The notes under the pieces were generated by a model that saw only the letters and a program-made list of their open reading frames with translations, did no database searches and was not told the DNA's origin. A DNA stretch of 64,000 bases from an uncultured Bacteroidales bacterium. GTDB lineage: Bacteria > Bacteroidota > Bacteroidia > Bacteroidales > UBA932. Shown here one piece after another: positions 43,577 to 51,563 of this stretch. The stretch is taken from NCBI GenBank assembly GCA_900545245.1, contig UQYV01000011.1:16003-80002 (forward strand). Direction: 5' to 3'. Both the position numbers and the translations under genes were made by a program. Position 1 is the first letter of the stretch, and every line of letters begins with the position of its first letter.

Positions 43577-44983
43577 TTGAAGAATTTAAAAATCATAGAA
43601 AGCGCGTTAGAAAAGACGACGGACACAAAGGCCCTCATCATCGGCGTCGGTGCAATGAAACGGACGCCGGAGATGTTCTCCCAATTGTTTCCCGGAAGAA
43701 CGGCTGTGATTGTGGCTGACCAGAACACCTGGGACATCGCTGCTGAAGAGGTCGCCGGCTCTATGGAGCAGGCTGGGATTCCGATGGTTGAGCCATTCAT
43801 ATTTCAGGATAGGAACATCTTTGCGGAATGGTCATTCGTGGAGGAGCTTGAGGCTGCCTTGGGACAGAGCGACGCCATTCCTGTCGCCGTCGGTGCCGGA
43901 GTGGTGAATGACTTGACGAAACTTGTCTCGGAACATCTGGGGCGAAGATATATGATTGTGGCTACAACCGTCTCTATGGACGGTTTTTCTGCTTATGGCG
44001 CTTCCGTCATAAAGGACGGGTTCAAGCGGACATTTGACTGCCGTGCCGCTTATGGAATCATTGTGGATCCGGCGGTGGCTGCGAAGGCTCCTAAATATCT
44101 TGCGGTTTCCGGATATGCCGACCTTCTTGCGAAGATTCCGGCAGGGGCTGACTGGATTGTCGCCGATGCGATGGGCTGTGAAAATCTGGACGAGTTTGCC
44201 TGGCATCTCGTGCAGGACGGGCTGCGTGATTCTCTCTCGGCTCCGGAAGCGGTCTACAACGGAGAAGTACCGGCAATAAAGTCGCTTGCGCAGGAGCTGA
44301 TACTCAGCGGTTTCGCCATGCAGTCCTGCCAGAGCAGTCGTCCGGCGTCGGGCACCGAGCATCTTTTCGGACACTATTGGGAAATGACAGATCTGAGCTA
44401 CACCGGCAAGGAGGAAGTTCCGGGGTTTGAAACTGGAAAATCTTTCCTTTCCGAGGGCAGGCGTGTTCCGCACGGATTTGCCGTCGGCATCGGCTCGCTC
44501 GTCTCAGCCGCGTGCTACGAATTCCTTCTTTCGAGGGATCTGTCCGCCATCGACATTGATGCTTGTGTGAATGCCTGGCCGTCGTGGGAGAATATGGAGG
44601 CGGAAATAAGGCGTGTGTTTGTCGATATTCCTAAGGATCAGACGGAAATTGCTGTGAGGGACTGCCGAGCTAAATATCCCTCTCAAGAACAGCTCCGCTC
44701 GCAGCTTGACCGCGTCCGTGACGGATGGCCTGCTCTGAAGGCCCGTCTTGAGTCCGAACTGATGACCCCAAGCGAGCTTCGTGGCCTTCTCAAAACCGTT
44801 CATGCCCCGTATGAACCGGAAATGATAGCCGTCTCACGTGCCGGCCTCCGCACTGCCTTCCGGCATATCCCTTACATGCGCGACCGCATCACCGCCATTG
44901 ACCTCATCCAGCGTCTCGGCCTGTTACCTGAACTCGAAACCCATCTCTTCGGCCCTGGTGGCTACTGGGACATGCGGAATTAA
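43577..44983 (+). CDS. sn-Glycerol-1-phosphate dehydrogenase family protein
   Basis: 468 residues beginning at a TTG one base after the upstream stop. No ATG lies in frame at a sensible position and the conserved region begins right away (ALEKTTDTKALIIGVGAM). The NAD-binding part (AVGAGVVNDLTKLVSEHLGRRYMIVATTVSMDGFSAYGASVI) and metal ligands in SGTEHLFGHYWEM and PHGFAVGIGSLVSAA place it with AraM/EgsA-type enzymes. These reduce dihydroxyacetone phosphate to sn-glycerol-1-phosphate, the stereoisomer used for archaeal-type ether lipids and a few bacterial polyprenyl-glycerol lipids. A terminator follows. Confidence 0.88.
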   Translation: MKNLKIIESALEKTTDTKALIIGVGAMKRTPEMFSQLFPGRTAVIVADQNTWDIAAEEVAGSMEQAGIPMVEPFIFQDRNIFAEWSFVEELEAALGQSDAIPVAVGAGVVNDLTKLVSEHLGRRYMIVATTVSMDGFSAYGASVIKDGFKRTFDCRAAYGIIVDPAVAAKAPKYLAVSGYADLLAKIPAGADWIVADAMGCENLDEFAWHLVQDGLRDSLSAPEAVYNGEVPAIKSLAQELILSGFAMQSCQSSRPASGTEHLFGHYWEMTDLSYTGKEEVPGFETGKSFLSEGRRVPHGFAVGIGSLVSAACYEFLLSRDLSAIDIDACVNAWPSWENMEAEIRRVFVDIPKDQTEIAVRDCRAKYPSQEQLRSQLDRVRDGWPALKARLESELMTPSELRGLLKTVHAPYEPEMIAVSRAGLRTAFRHIPYMRDRITAIDLIQRLGLLPELETHLFGPGGYWDMRN

Positions 44984-45004
44984 GAAAAAGAGGATTGCTA
45001 ATCT

Positions 45005-45044
45005 AAAAAGCGCGGCTGAAGGTGAAATTCAGTCGCGCTTTTCT
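45005..45044 (+). terminator. Strong intrinsic terminator after the serine operon
   Basis: AAAAGCGCGGCTGAA pairs with TTCAGTCGCGCTTTT around a seven-base loop, with one G-T mismatch. A- and T-runs flank it, so it can end transcription from both sides. It lies between convergent genes. Confidence 0.9.
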
Positions 45045-45061
45045 TGATAATCTTGTAGTAA

Positions 45062-45181
45062 GGAATTGAATAAAAAGATGGAGAGCAAGGCACTCGGTGA
45101 AGTCAAATACCGCAGCAACCTGATGGTTGTGAGGATTTTGACAAGACGAGTAACGCGGCAATCCGCTTTTTATTCGATTCC
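45062..45181 (-). repeat. Stop-codon palindrome family, copy D (after the DUF3127 gene)
   Basis: GGAATTGAATAAAAAG (45062-45077) pairs with CTTTTTATTCGATTCC (45166-45181) at 15 of 16 positions. The core lies near the middle with an ATCA loop; its inner flank GTCAAA pairs with TTTGAC. It starts five bases after the DUF3127 stop on the minus strand. Confidence 0.88.
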
Positions 45182-45186
45182 GTCCG

Positions 45187-45615
45187 TTAGAACGGCAGGT
45201 CGTCCTCGCTCTCAGCAGCATCAAAGTCCGTCGGTTTGGCTGCCGAAGAGGTTGCCTGCTGCGGAGCACCGGCTCCGGTCGGAGCCGCATAGCCGGGAGC
45301 ACCATAGGCAGGAGCCTGTCCCTGAGGCTGGGCACCGCCGGCGTGCTCTATTTTCCATGCACGGATGTCTGAGTACCAGCGGCCGTTGTATTCGCGGCTT
45401 GAGAGGTTGAACGAAACCTTGACGGCCTCGCCTGCCTGGAATTTTTCCAGATCCTTCACCTTGTCCTCGCCCCAAACGTTCATGCATACCTGAGTAGGAT
45501 AGTTCCCCTCCTGGTATTCAATCACAAACTCCTGCTTGGACCATGGACCCCTTGCGGACGTCCCATTCTGGACAGGAAGTTTTGTGATGATTTTCCCTTC
45601 AAGTTCGAGTGCCAT
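45187..45615 (-). CDS. DUF3127 OB-fold protein with SSB-like C-terminal tip
   Basis: 142 residues. The N-terminal 85 residues (LEGKIITKLPVQNGTSARGPW, QEFVIEYQEGNYPTQVCMNVWGEDK, FNLSSREYNGRWYSDIRAWKIE) form the DUF3127 OB-like domain typical of Bacteroidota. A flexible Gly/Ala/Pro/Gln linker of about 45 residues follows, and the chain ends ESEDDLPF. This architecture copies SSB proteins, whose DDLPF tip recruits repair and replication partners. A single-stranded nucleic-acid-binding role is inferred. Three bases separate it from the FKBP gene upstream, so the two are one transcript. Confidence 0.85.
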   Translation of the reverse strand: MALELEGKIITKLPVQNGTSARGPWSKQEFVIEYQEGNYPTQVCMNVWGEDKVKDLEKFQAGEAVKVSFNLSSREYNGRWYSDIRAWKIEHAGGAQPQGQAPAYGAPGYAAPTGAGAPQQATSSAAKPTDFDAAESEDDLPF

Positions 45616-45618
45616 AGA

Positions 45619-46374
45619 CTATTTCTCCTCGTCGGCCGCCTGCTGTTTTCCTACTTTCTTCACCTCAACATCGAAGATGAGAACTGAGTTAGGCTCGATT
45701 CCGCGGTTGCCTCTCTCTCCGTAAGCAAGCTCTGAAGGAATGAAGAATGTTGCTTTTCCGCCTTCGCCGAGAAGACCGAGACCCTCAGTCCAACCCTTGA
45801 TGACGCGGTTTGCAACGAACTGTGTAGGCTCCTCGCTGTCCATATTGCCGTCGAACTCTTTGCCGTCGATGGTCTTGCCGCTGTAGAATACCCAAACTGT
45901 ATCGTTAGGCTGCACCTTATACTCGTCACCTTCCTCAATGATTGTGTACTGGAGACCTGACTCAGTCACTTCCACGCCGTTCTTGAGGTTCTCTGCGAGG
46001 AACTTCTCACCCTTTGCCTTATTTACGGCAGCAGTGTACTCGTTCTTCTTTGAGAGGTAGCCGTTGATGATGCGTCCCATATCCTCAGGGTTGATCTTGA
46101 ACTGCTTTCCGAACTCAGGGTCATAGACATTGCCCTCAGCCTTGAGGAAGTCGTTCATACCTTTCTTGAGCTCAGACATGTTGAGTTCTGAGAGATTGTC
46201 GCAGAGGTCATTGCCCTTGAGGAATGAACCGAAGTTGATTCCGAGGAGGTAGCTTACTGAGTCAACCTCAGCGTGTGTAGGAAGTTCGACATCAACCTTG
46301 ACGTCACTGTTTGACTTGCAGGAAAGTGCAAGTGCGGCAACGAGAACTGCCGCAAAAATTCTTGTTGATTTCAT
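45619..46374 (-). CDS. FKBP-type peptidyl-prolyl cis-trans isomerase, lipoprotein
   Basis: 251 residues. The signal is MKSTRIFAAVLVAALALSC (Cys 19). An N-terminal helical dimerisation region (SVSYLLGINFGSFLKGN, about 40-130) precedes the FKBP domain (ESGLQYTIIEEGDEYKVQPNDTVWVFYSG, FVANRVIKGWTEGLGLLGEGGKATFFIPSELAYGERG, LIFDVEV). This is the FkpA/Mip layout. It would assist folding of envelope proteins in the periplasm or at the outer membrane. A -7 box (TATCTTTG, minus strand) is at 46440-46447. The leader can form a small hairpin with GGTTCG/CGAACC (46416-46434). Confidence 0.94.
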   Translation of the reverse strand: MKSTRIFAAVLVAALALSCKSNSDVKVDVELPTHAEVDSVSYLLGINFGSFLKGNDLCDNLSELNMSELKKGMNDFLKAEGNVYDPEFGKQFKINPEDMGRIINGYLSKKNEYTAAVNKAKGEKFLAENLKNGVEVTESGLQYTIIEEGDEYKVQPNDTVWVFYSGKTIDGKEFDGNMDSEEPTQFVANRVIKGWTEGLGLLGEGGKATFFIPSELAYGERGNRGIEPNSVLIFDVEVKKVGKQQAADEEK

Positions 46375-46542
46375 AATACGTATTAATTTTTATGTGTTTT
46401 TATTCTTATTGTTATGGTTCGAAAAACCCGAACCGACCGCAAAGATACTCAAAGTTTCTCAAGTAATACTACATTAAATATGTATTTTATTTTGCAGGAT
46501 GCAAAAATATGCCTACCTTTAAGAATAATTCGCTCAAATGGT

Positions 46543-48744
46543 ATGATTGATTCGGAAAAACTTTTCGGGAAACTCAAATTGTTCTTCGGCTATTCGTCTT
46601 TCAAGCCGGGGCAGGAGGAGATAATACGCCACCTTGTCGAGGGCAACGATGCATTTGTCCTTATGCCGACCGGAGGCGGGAAAAGCCTTTGCTATCAGCT
46701 TCCAGCCCTTTTGATGGAGGGTACGGCGATAGTCATATCCCCACTGATTGCCCTGATGAAGAACCAGGTGGACGTGATTCGCGGGTTCGTCTCCGGGGAT
46801 GAGGGAGTGGCGCACTTTCTGAACTCGTCGCTCGGAAAGGCGCAGATTGCCGAGGTTCGTGCTGATTTGCTTGCGGGCACGACCAAACTTCTCTATGTGG
46901 CCCCGGAGTCCCTGACAAAACAGGAGAATATAGCCTTGCTCAAGGAGATAAAGATATCTTTCTATGCGATTGACGAGGCACACTGCATTTCCGAATGGGG
47001 ACATGACTTCCGTCCGGAGTACCGCCGCATCCGCGCCATCGTCGACGATATAGGCCGTGCACCGATAATAGCCCTCACCGCGACCGCCACTCCAAAGGTA
47101 CAGAGCGACATACTCAGAAACCTCGGGATTCAGGACGCGAAGGTATTCAAGTCTTCATTCAATCGGCCGAACCTCTACTATGAAATCCGGGATAAGCAGG
47201 ATCCCAAGCGAGACATAATCAAGTTCATACGTCAGAATCCCGGAAAGTCCGGAATCATCTACTGCCTCAGTCGCAAGAAGGTCGAGGAAATGGCAGAACT
47301 GCTGAATGTCAACGGGATAAAGGCACGGCCATATCATGCAGGGCTCGACGCGAAGACCAGGGCCGAAAACCAGGACGCTTTCCTTATGGAGGAGGTGAAC
47401 GTCATCGTTGCAACGATTGCCTTCGGTATGGGCATCGACAAGCCGGACGTGCGCTTCGTGATCCATTACGACATTCCTAAGAGCCTTGAAGGTTACTATC
47501 AGGAGACGGGCCGTGCCGGACGCGACGGGAAGGAGGGGCAGTGCATCGCCTTCTACAGTTACAAGGACATACAGAAACTGGAGAAATTCATGCAGGGCAA
47601 GCCGATTGCCGAGCAGGAGATAGGGCGTCAGTTGCTGATGGAGACGGTGGCTTACGCGGAGTCGAACAGTTGTCGTAGGAAGCTGCTGCTCAATTACTTC
47701 GGGGAAGATTACCTTTTGGACAACTGCGGGGCCTGCGACAACTGTCTGCATCCGAAGAAGAAGTTTGAGGGGTCGGAACAGATGTGCATGGTGATTGACT
47801 TGGTGTCGTCGCTTCCGGAGCGTTTCAAAATTGAGCACATAGCGAACATACTTGCCGGCGTGAGCAATTCTCTGATAAAGTCATACAAGCATGATGAACT
47901 GGAGGCTTTCGGCTCCGGACGCGACCACAGCTTCCGGTTCTGGTGCGCTGTCATCCATCAGGGGATTGTCCTTCATTTTCTTGACAAGGACATCGAGGCT
48001 TACGGGCTCATCTCTGTCACGGAAAAGGGACGGAAATATGCCGTGAACCCGACTCCGCTGATGCTTACCGAGGACAGGACGTTCGCCGAAGGGGAGGACG
48101 ATGACGATGATGCGGCGGCGGTGGCGGTACGTTCCGGCGGCGGTGGCGGTGACGAGACGCTTCTCTCTATGCTGAAGGACCTTCGCAAGGATTTGAGCCG
48201 GAGGCTGAAGCTTCAGCCGTGGGTGATTTTCAGCGATGCCGCGCTTGAGGATATGTCGATTATGTATCCGGTCAGCCTCGACGAACTTCAGCGCTGTCAG
48301 GGCGTAGGTGAGGGGAAGGCGAGGAAATACGGCAAGGAATTCGCCTCTCTTATTTCCAAATATGTGGAGGAGAACGAGATAGAGAGGCCGTATGACCTGT
48401 CGGTGATGAAGACTGTACGGCACAACTCCGACAACCGCATCACTATAATCCAGAACATCGACAGGCGCATGGCGCTTGAGGACATTGCCGAGGCTCTTGG
48501 GCTTGAGTTCGATGAGCTGCTGACTGAAATCGAGTCAATCGTGCAGTTCGGCTTCAAGCTTAACCTGAACTACTACATCGAGCAGAATGTCGACGATGAC
48601 GTGGTTGACGAGATTTATGAATATTTTCGCGATGAGGCGGAGTCCGATTCTATTGAGGATGCGCTCAAGGAATTGGGGGCTGACTACGAGGAGAACGAGA
48701 TCCGGCTTGTGCGGCTTAAATTTCTCTGCGAGGTCGCGAACTGA
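46543..48744 (+). CDS. recQ: ATP-dependent DNA helicase RecQ
   Basis: 733 residues from MIDSEKLFGKLKLFFGYSSF (start 46543; a longer frame to 46414 passes through promoter-like sequence). Helicase motifs are LMPTGGGKSLCYQLP (Walker A, 40-54), DEAHC, TATATP, FGMGIDKPDVRFV and QETGRAGRDG. The RecQ zinc cysteines are in CRRKLLLNYFG and CGACDNC, then come the winged helix and an HRDC domain (DELQRCQGVGEGKARKYG). A low-complexity acidic and Gly-rich linker lies near residue 510. The C-terminal 100 residues after HRDC form an additional helix-turn-helix-like part. It unwinds DNA 3' to 5' in recombination and repair. Confidence 0.96.
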   Translation: MIDSEKLFGKLKLFFGYSSFKPGQEEIIRHLVEGNDAFVLMPTGGGKSLCYQLPALLMEGTAIVISPLIALMKNQVDVIRGFVSGDEGVAHFLNSSLGKAQIAEVRADLLAGTTKLLYVAPESLTKQENIALLKEIKISFYAIDEAHCISEWGHDFRPEYRRIRAIVDDIGRAPIIALTATATPKVQSDILRNLGIQDAKVFKSSFNRPNLYYEIRDKQDPKRDIIKFIRQNPGKSGIIYCLSRKKVEEMAELLNVNGIKARPYHAGLDAKTRAENQDAFLMEEVNVIVATIAFGMGIDKPDVRFVIHYDIPKSLEGYYQETGRAGRDGKEGQCIAFYSYKDIQKLEKFMQGKPIAEQEIGRQLLMETVAYAESNSCRRKLLLNYFGEDYLLDNCGACDNCLHPKKKFEGSEQMCMVIDLVSSLPERFKIEHIANILAGVSNSLIKSYKHDELEAFGSGRDHSFRFWCAVIHQGIVLHFLDKDIEAYGLISVTEKGRKYAVNPTPLMLTEDRTFAEGEDDDDDAAAVAVRSGGGGGDETLLSMLKDLRKDLSRRLKLQPWVIFSDAALEDMSIMYPVSLDELQRCQGVGEGKARKYGKEFASLISKYVEENEIERPYDLSVMKTVRHNSDNRITIIQNIDRRMALEDIAEALGLEFDELLTEIESIVQFGFKLNLNYYIEQNVDDDVVDEIYEYFRDEAESDSIEDALKELGADYEENEIRLVRLKFLCEVAN

Positions 48745-48793
48745 CGTTTGGTTGAACAACGTTTCTTGGTCTGTTTCTTTGTCTCTGCGATTC

Positions 48794-48824
48794 TTGGCGA
48801 AATCGTCGTTTATGACTAATTTTG
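48794..48824 (+). promoter_or_regulatory. Promoter of the DUF308-dnaG region
   Basis: -33 TTGG (48794-48797), about 19-base spacer, -7 TAATTTTG (48817-48824), 45 bases before the DUF308 start codon. Confidence 0.65.
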
Positions 48825-48869
48825 CAGTCTTTTGAAAAATCGGGTTTTCCCGCATAAAATAAAACGGTT

Positions 48870-49490
48870 ATGATTACATTCGGTTATAAAACTCCGTGGA
48901 GCGGAATTGTGCGTGCTCTCGCTTCACTTGGCCTGGGAATCCTTGCGGTCACCTATCCTGGTGATGTGATTCCACTATTGGTGAAAATTTTTGCAGTTCT
49001 TCTCGGACTCTACGGTTTGGGAATGTTGATTTTCGCCTTTGTGAATAAAGATGAGAAGTTGTTCTCTCTCTGGCTTTCCAATTCGCTCATCGAAATAGTC
49101 GTGGCTGTGCTTGTGTTCATCTTCGCCGGGTTCATAGCCAACATTGCAGTGAAGCTTATCGGATTCCTTCTGCTCTGTTCCGGAATCTACCAGACAATTG
49201 CCTTGATAAGCGCAGAGAGGGCTTCACGTTTCGGGCTCTGGTTCTTTGTCCTGCCTGTCGTGGAAACAATAGCCGGAGGCACGCTGATGTTTGCCTCTCA
49301 GCTTTTCACTAGCGGAGTCGGAATCATCGTCGGCATTGCCCTCATAGTTTCCGGACTCTCGGAATTGTTCTCGTCGATTAAAGTCTACCGCATCCAAAAG
49401 ATGATGGCTGACACGGAGAAGACCGAAGAGCAGACCGACGCGACGGTAGTGACTGTCGATGAGACGAAGGAAGACAAGCCTCAGGCTTAA
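48870..49490 (+). CDS. DUF308 (HdeD-like) membrane protein
   Basis: 206 residues with six hydrophobic segments arranged in pairs (LASLGLGILAVTYPGDVIPLLVKIFAVLLGLYGLGML; EIVVAVLVFIFAG; VIGFLLLCSGIYQTIALI-type; LPVVETIAGGTLMF; SGVGIIVGIALIVSGLSELF). The repeat of a Gly-rich helix pair is the DUF308/HdeD layout. The last 35 residues are hydrophilic and acidic and likely cytoplasmic. HdeD is linked to acid resistance in E. coli, but no role is known in Bacteroidota. dnaG begins 24 bases later. Confidence 0.85.
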   Translation: MITFGYKTPWSGIVRALASLGLGILAVTYPGDVIPLLVKIFAVLLGLYGLGMLIFAFVNKDEKLFSLWLSNSLIEIVVAVLVFIFAGFIANIAVKLIGFLLLCSGIYQTIALISAERASRFGLWFFVLPVVETIAGGTLMFASQLFTSGVGIIVGIALIVSGLSELFSSIKVYRIQKMMADTEKTEEQTDATVVTVDETKEDKPQA

Positions 49491-49514
49491 GGCGTAACTT
49501 GCTGAAGACGGAGC

Positions 49515-51530
49515 ATGATACCTCGCGATACGGTGGAGAGGGTCCTGGATGCGGCCCAGATTGTGGAAGTGATCGGCGATTTCGTCGATCTGAAGCGTCG
49601 TGGAGCCAACTGGATAGCCTGCTGCCCGTTTCACAACGAAAAGACCCCGTCGTTTTCGGTCTCTCCGTCAAAGGGAATCTACAAATGCTTCGGATGCGGA
49701 AAGGCAGGCTCGGCAGTGGATTTTGTGATGGAGCACGAGAGCATGTCTTTCCCGGAGGCCATACGCTACCTCGCGCAGAAATATCACATAGAAGTCGTTG
49801 AGAAGGAAGAGACGGCGGAGGACCTTGCCCGCAAGCAGCATAAGGACAGCCTTTACATCGTCTCGAAATTTGCTTCCGAGTTTTTTCAGAAGTCGCTTAA
49901 AACCCCTATGGGACAGGCGATTGCCTATCAGTATTTTCACGGAAAACGTAAGCTTGACGACGCGACGATTGAAAAATATGGTCTTGGATGGGCTCCGCAG
50001 TCGCGCGATGAGCTGAGTCGCGCCGCCCGTGAGGCCGGATATAAGGAAGACTATCTTGTTGAGACAGGGCTCAGCATACGCCGCGACGACGGTTCGTTGG
50101 TCGACCGTTTCTACGATAGGGTCATATTCCCGATACATTCCGTGACCGGGCAGGTCATCGCTTTTGGAGGGCGCACGCTCAAGACGGACAAGAGCGTTGC
50201 GAAGTATGTCAATTCACCGGAAACGGAAATATATGTCAAGAACAAGTCTCTCTACGGAATCTATTTCGCGAAGAATGAGATCTCCCGTCAGCGGAAGTGC
50301 ATCCTTGTCGAGGGTTATCTTGACGTTCTTTCGATGCATCAGCTTGGAATACTGAATGTTGTGGCATCGAGCGGAACTTCGCTCACTACGGGACAGGTGG
50401 ACCTTATAAAGAGGTTTGCGGACGATGTGACCGTGATGTACGACGGTGACAGCGCAGGGATTCATGCGGCTTTGCGCGGAATCGGGCTGGTGCTCCGCGG
50501 AGGACTGAATGTGCGTGTCGTCCTGCTGCCTGACGGTGAAGATCCTGATTCTTTCGCATGCTCTCACACTCTTGCCGAGGTTCAGGATTATATTGCCTCG
50601 CATGAGCAGGACTTCATCGGGTTCATGACCGACATGCTTCTGGGCGAGGCGGGAAATGACCCTCTGAAAAGGGCGTCACTTGTCAACGAGGTCGCGGACA
50701 CGATTGCGCTGATTCCTGACCAGATTGTCCGCGCGATGTATGTCCAGACATGCTCCACCAAGTTCGGCATGGACGAAAGCATGCTTTACGACAGGGTGCG
50801 ACAGTCACGGGACGCAATGCTTCTTGCCGAGAGAAAGCAGCGTGAGCGTGAGGCTGCCCAAGAAGCTACCCGCGCCGGGGACTCCGCTCCAGAGAACAAT
50901 AATGCTGTTCCTGACACCGCCGAAGTCGAGTTGCCGGCACGGGAACGCCTCCCGGAGGTCGCGGAAATGGTGCGGCTTCGCGAGGAAGAACCGTCCACGG
51001 CGTCCGGAGAGCGTGAGATTCTGAGTTTTCTTTTGGAATACGGGGACAATGAACTGAAGTTTGACAGGGACTCCCCGTTTTGGACAGAAGAGACTCCTAC
51101 TGTGGCGGACTTTATTCTCAATACATTGGATGACAATGGGATGGCGTTTCATAACTCAATGTATGCGAGGGTGTTGAACCAGTACACGAAGTTCTATGAC
51201 GAAGGCCTTCTGCAGAATCAGATACTTGCTCGGCTGCGCGACAGCGAGGACCCGGAAACCAGTGCCGTCACACGTGATCTTCTCGTGGACAAGTACAATC
51301 TGACGGTCAAGAACTTCGAAAACTCGCTGACTTCGGCCGAGACTGTCCTTGCGACATATGTTCCGAAGTCGCTGATAAAGCTTCAGTTGCTCAATGTGGA
51401 GCTTGACCTCAAGTCGCTTCAGAAGGAACTTTTGTCTGCGCAGGATGCCGGTAGACAGGAGGAATTGATGCGGAAAATAACGGAACTGAGCAGAATGAAG
51501 TCGTCACTTGCGTCTGAGTTCCGAAAATAA
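49515..51530 (+). CDS. dnaG: DNA primase
   Basis: 671 residues. The N-terminal zinc ribbon uses Cys 37, His 40, Cys 58 and Cys 61 (CCPFHNEKTPSFSVSPSKGIYKCFGCG). The RNA-polymerase core has IHSVTGQVIAFGGRTL, and the TOPRIM domain has LVEGYLDVLSMHQ (acidic Glu) and VTVMYDGDSAGI (DGD metal site). The C-terminal helicase-binding part (about 430-671) is helical and variable, with a Glu/Pro/Ala linker at about 440-490. It synthesises RNA primers for both strands at the replication fork. Confidence 0.97.
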   Translation: MIPRDTVERVLDAAQIVEVIGDFVDLKRRGANWIACCPFHNEKTPSFSVSPSKGIYKCFGCGKAGSAVDFVMEHESMSFPEAIRYLAQKYHIEVVEKEETAEDLARKQHKDSLYIVSKFASEFFQKSLKTPMGQAIAYQYFHGKRKLDDATIEKYGLGWAPQSRDELSRAAREAGYKEDYLVETGLSIRRDDGSLVDRFYDRVIFPIHSVTGQVIAFGGRTLKTDKSVAKYVNSPETEIYVKNKSLYGIYFAKNEISRQRKCILVEGYLDVLSMHQLGILNVVASSGTSLTTGQVDLIKRFADDVTVMYDGDSAGIHAALRGIGLVLRGGLNVRVVLLPDGEDPDSFACSHTLAEVQDYIASHEQDFIGFMTDMLLGEAGNDPLKRASLVNEVADTIALIPDQIVRAMYVQTCSTKFGMDESMLYDRVRQSRDAMLLAERKQREREAAQEATRAGDSAPENNNAVPDTAEVELPARERLPEVAEMVRLREEEPSTASGEREILSFLLEYGDNELKFDRDSPFWTEETPTVADFILNTLDDNGMAFHNSMYARVLNQYTKFYDEGLLQNQILARLRDSEDPETSAVTRDLLVDKYNLTVKNFENSLTSAETVLATYVPKSLIKLQLLNVELDLKSLQKELLSAQDAGRQEELMRKITELSRMKSSLASEFRK

Positions 51531-51563
51531 AGCTATTTTGTTGATATATAAAGAAATATAGAT

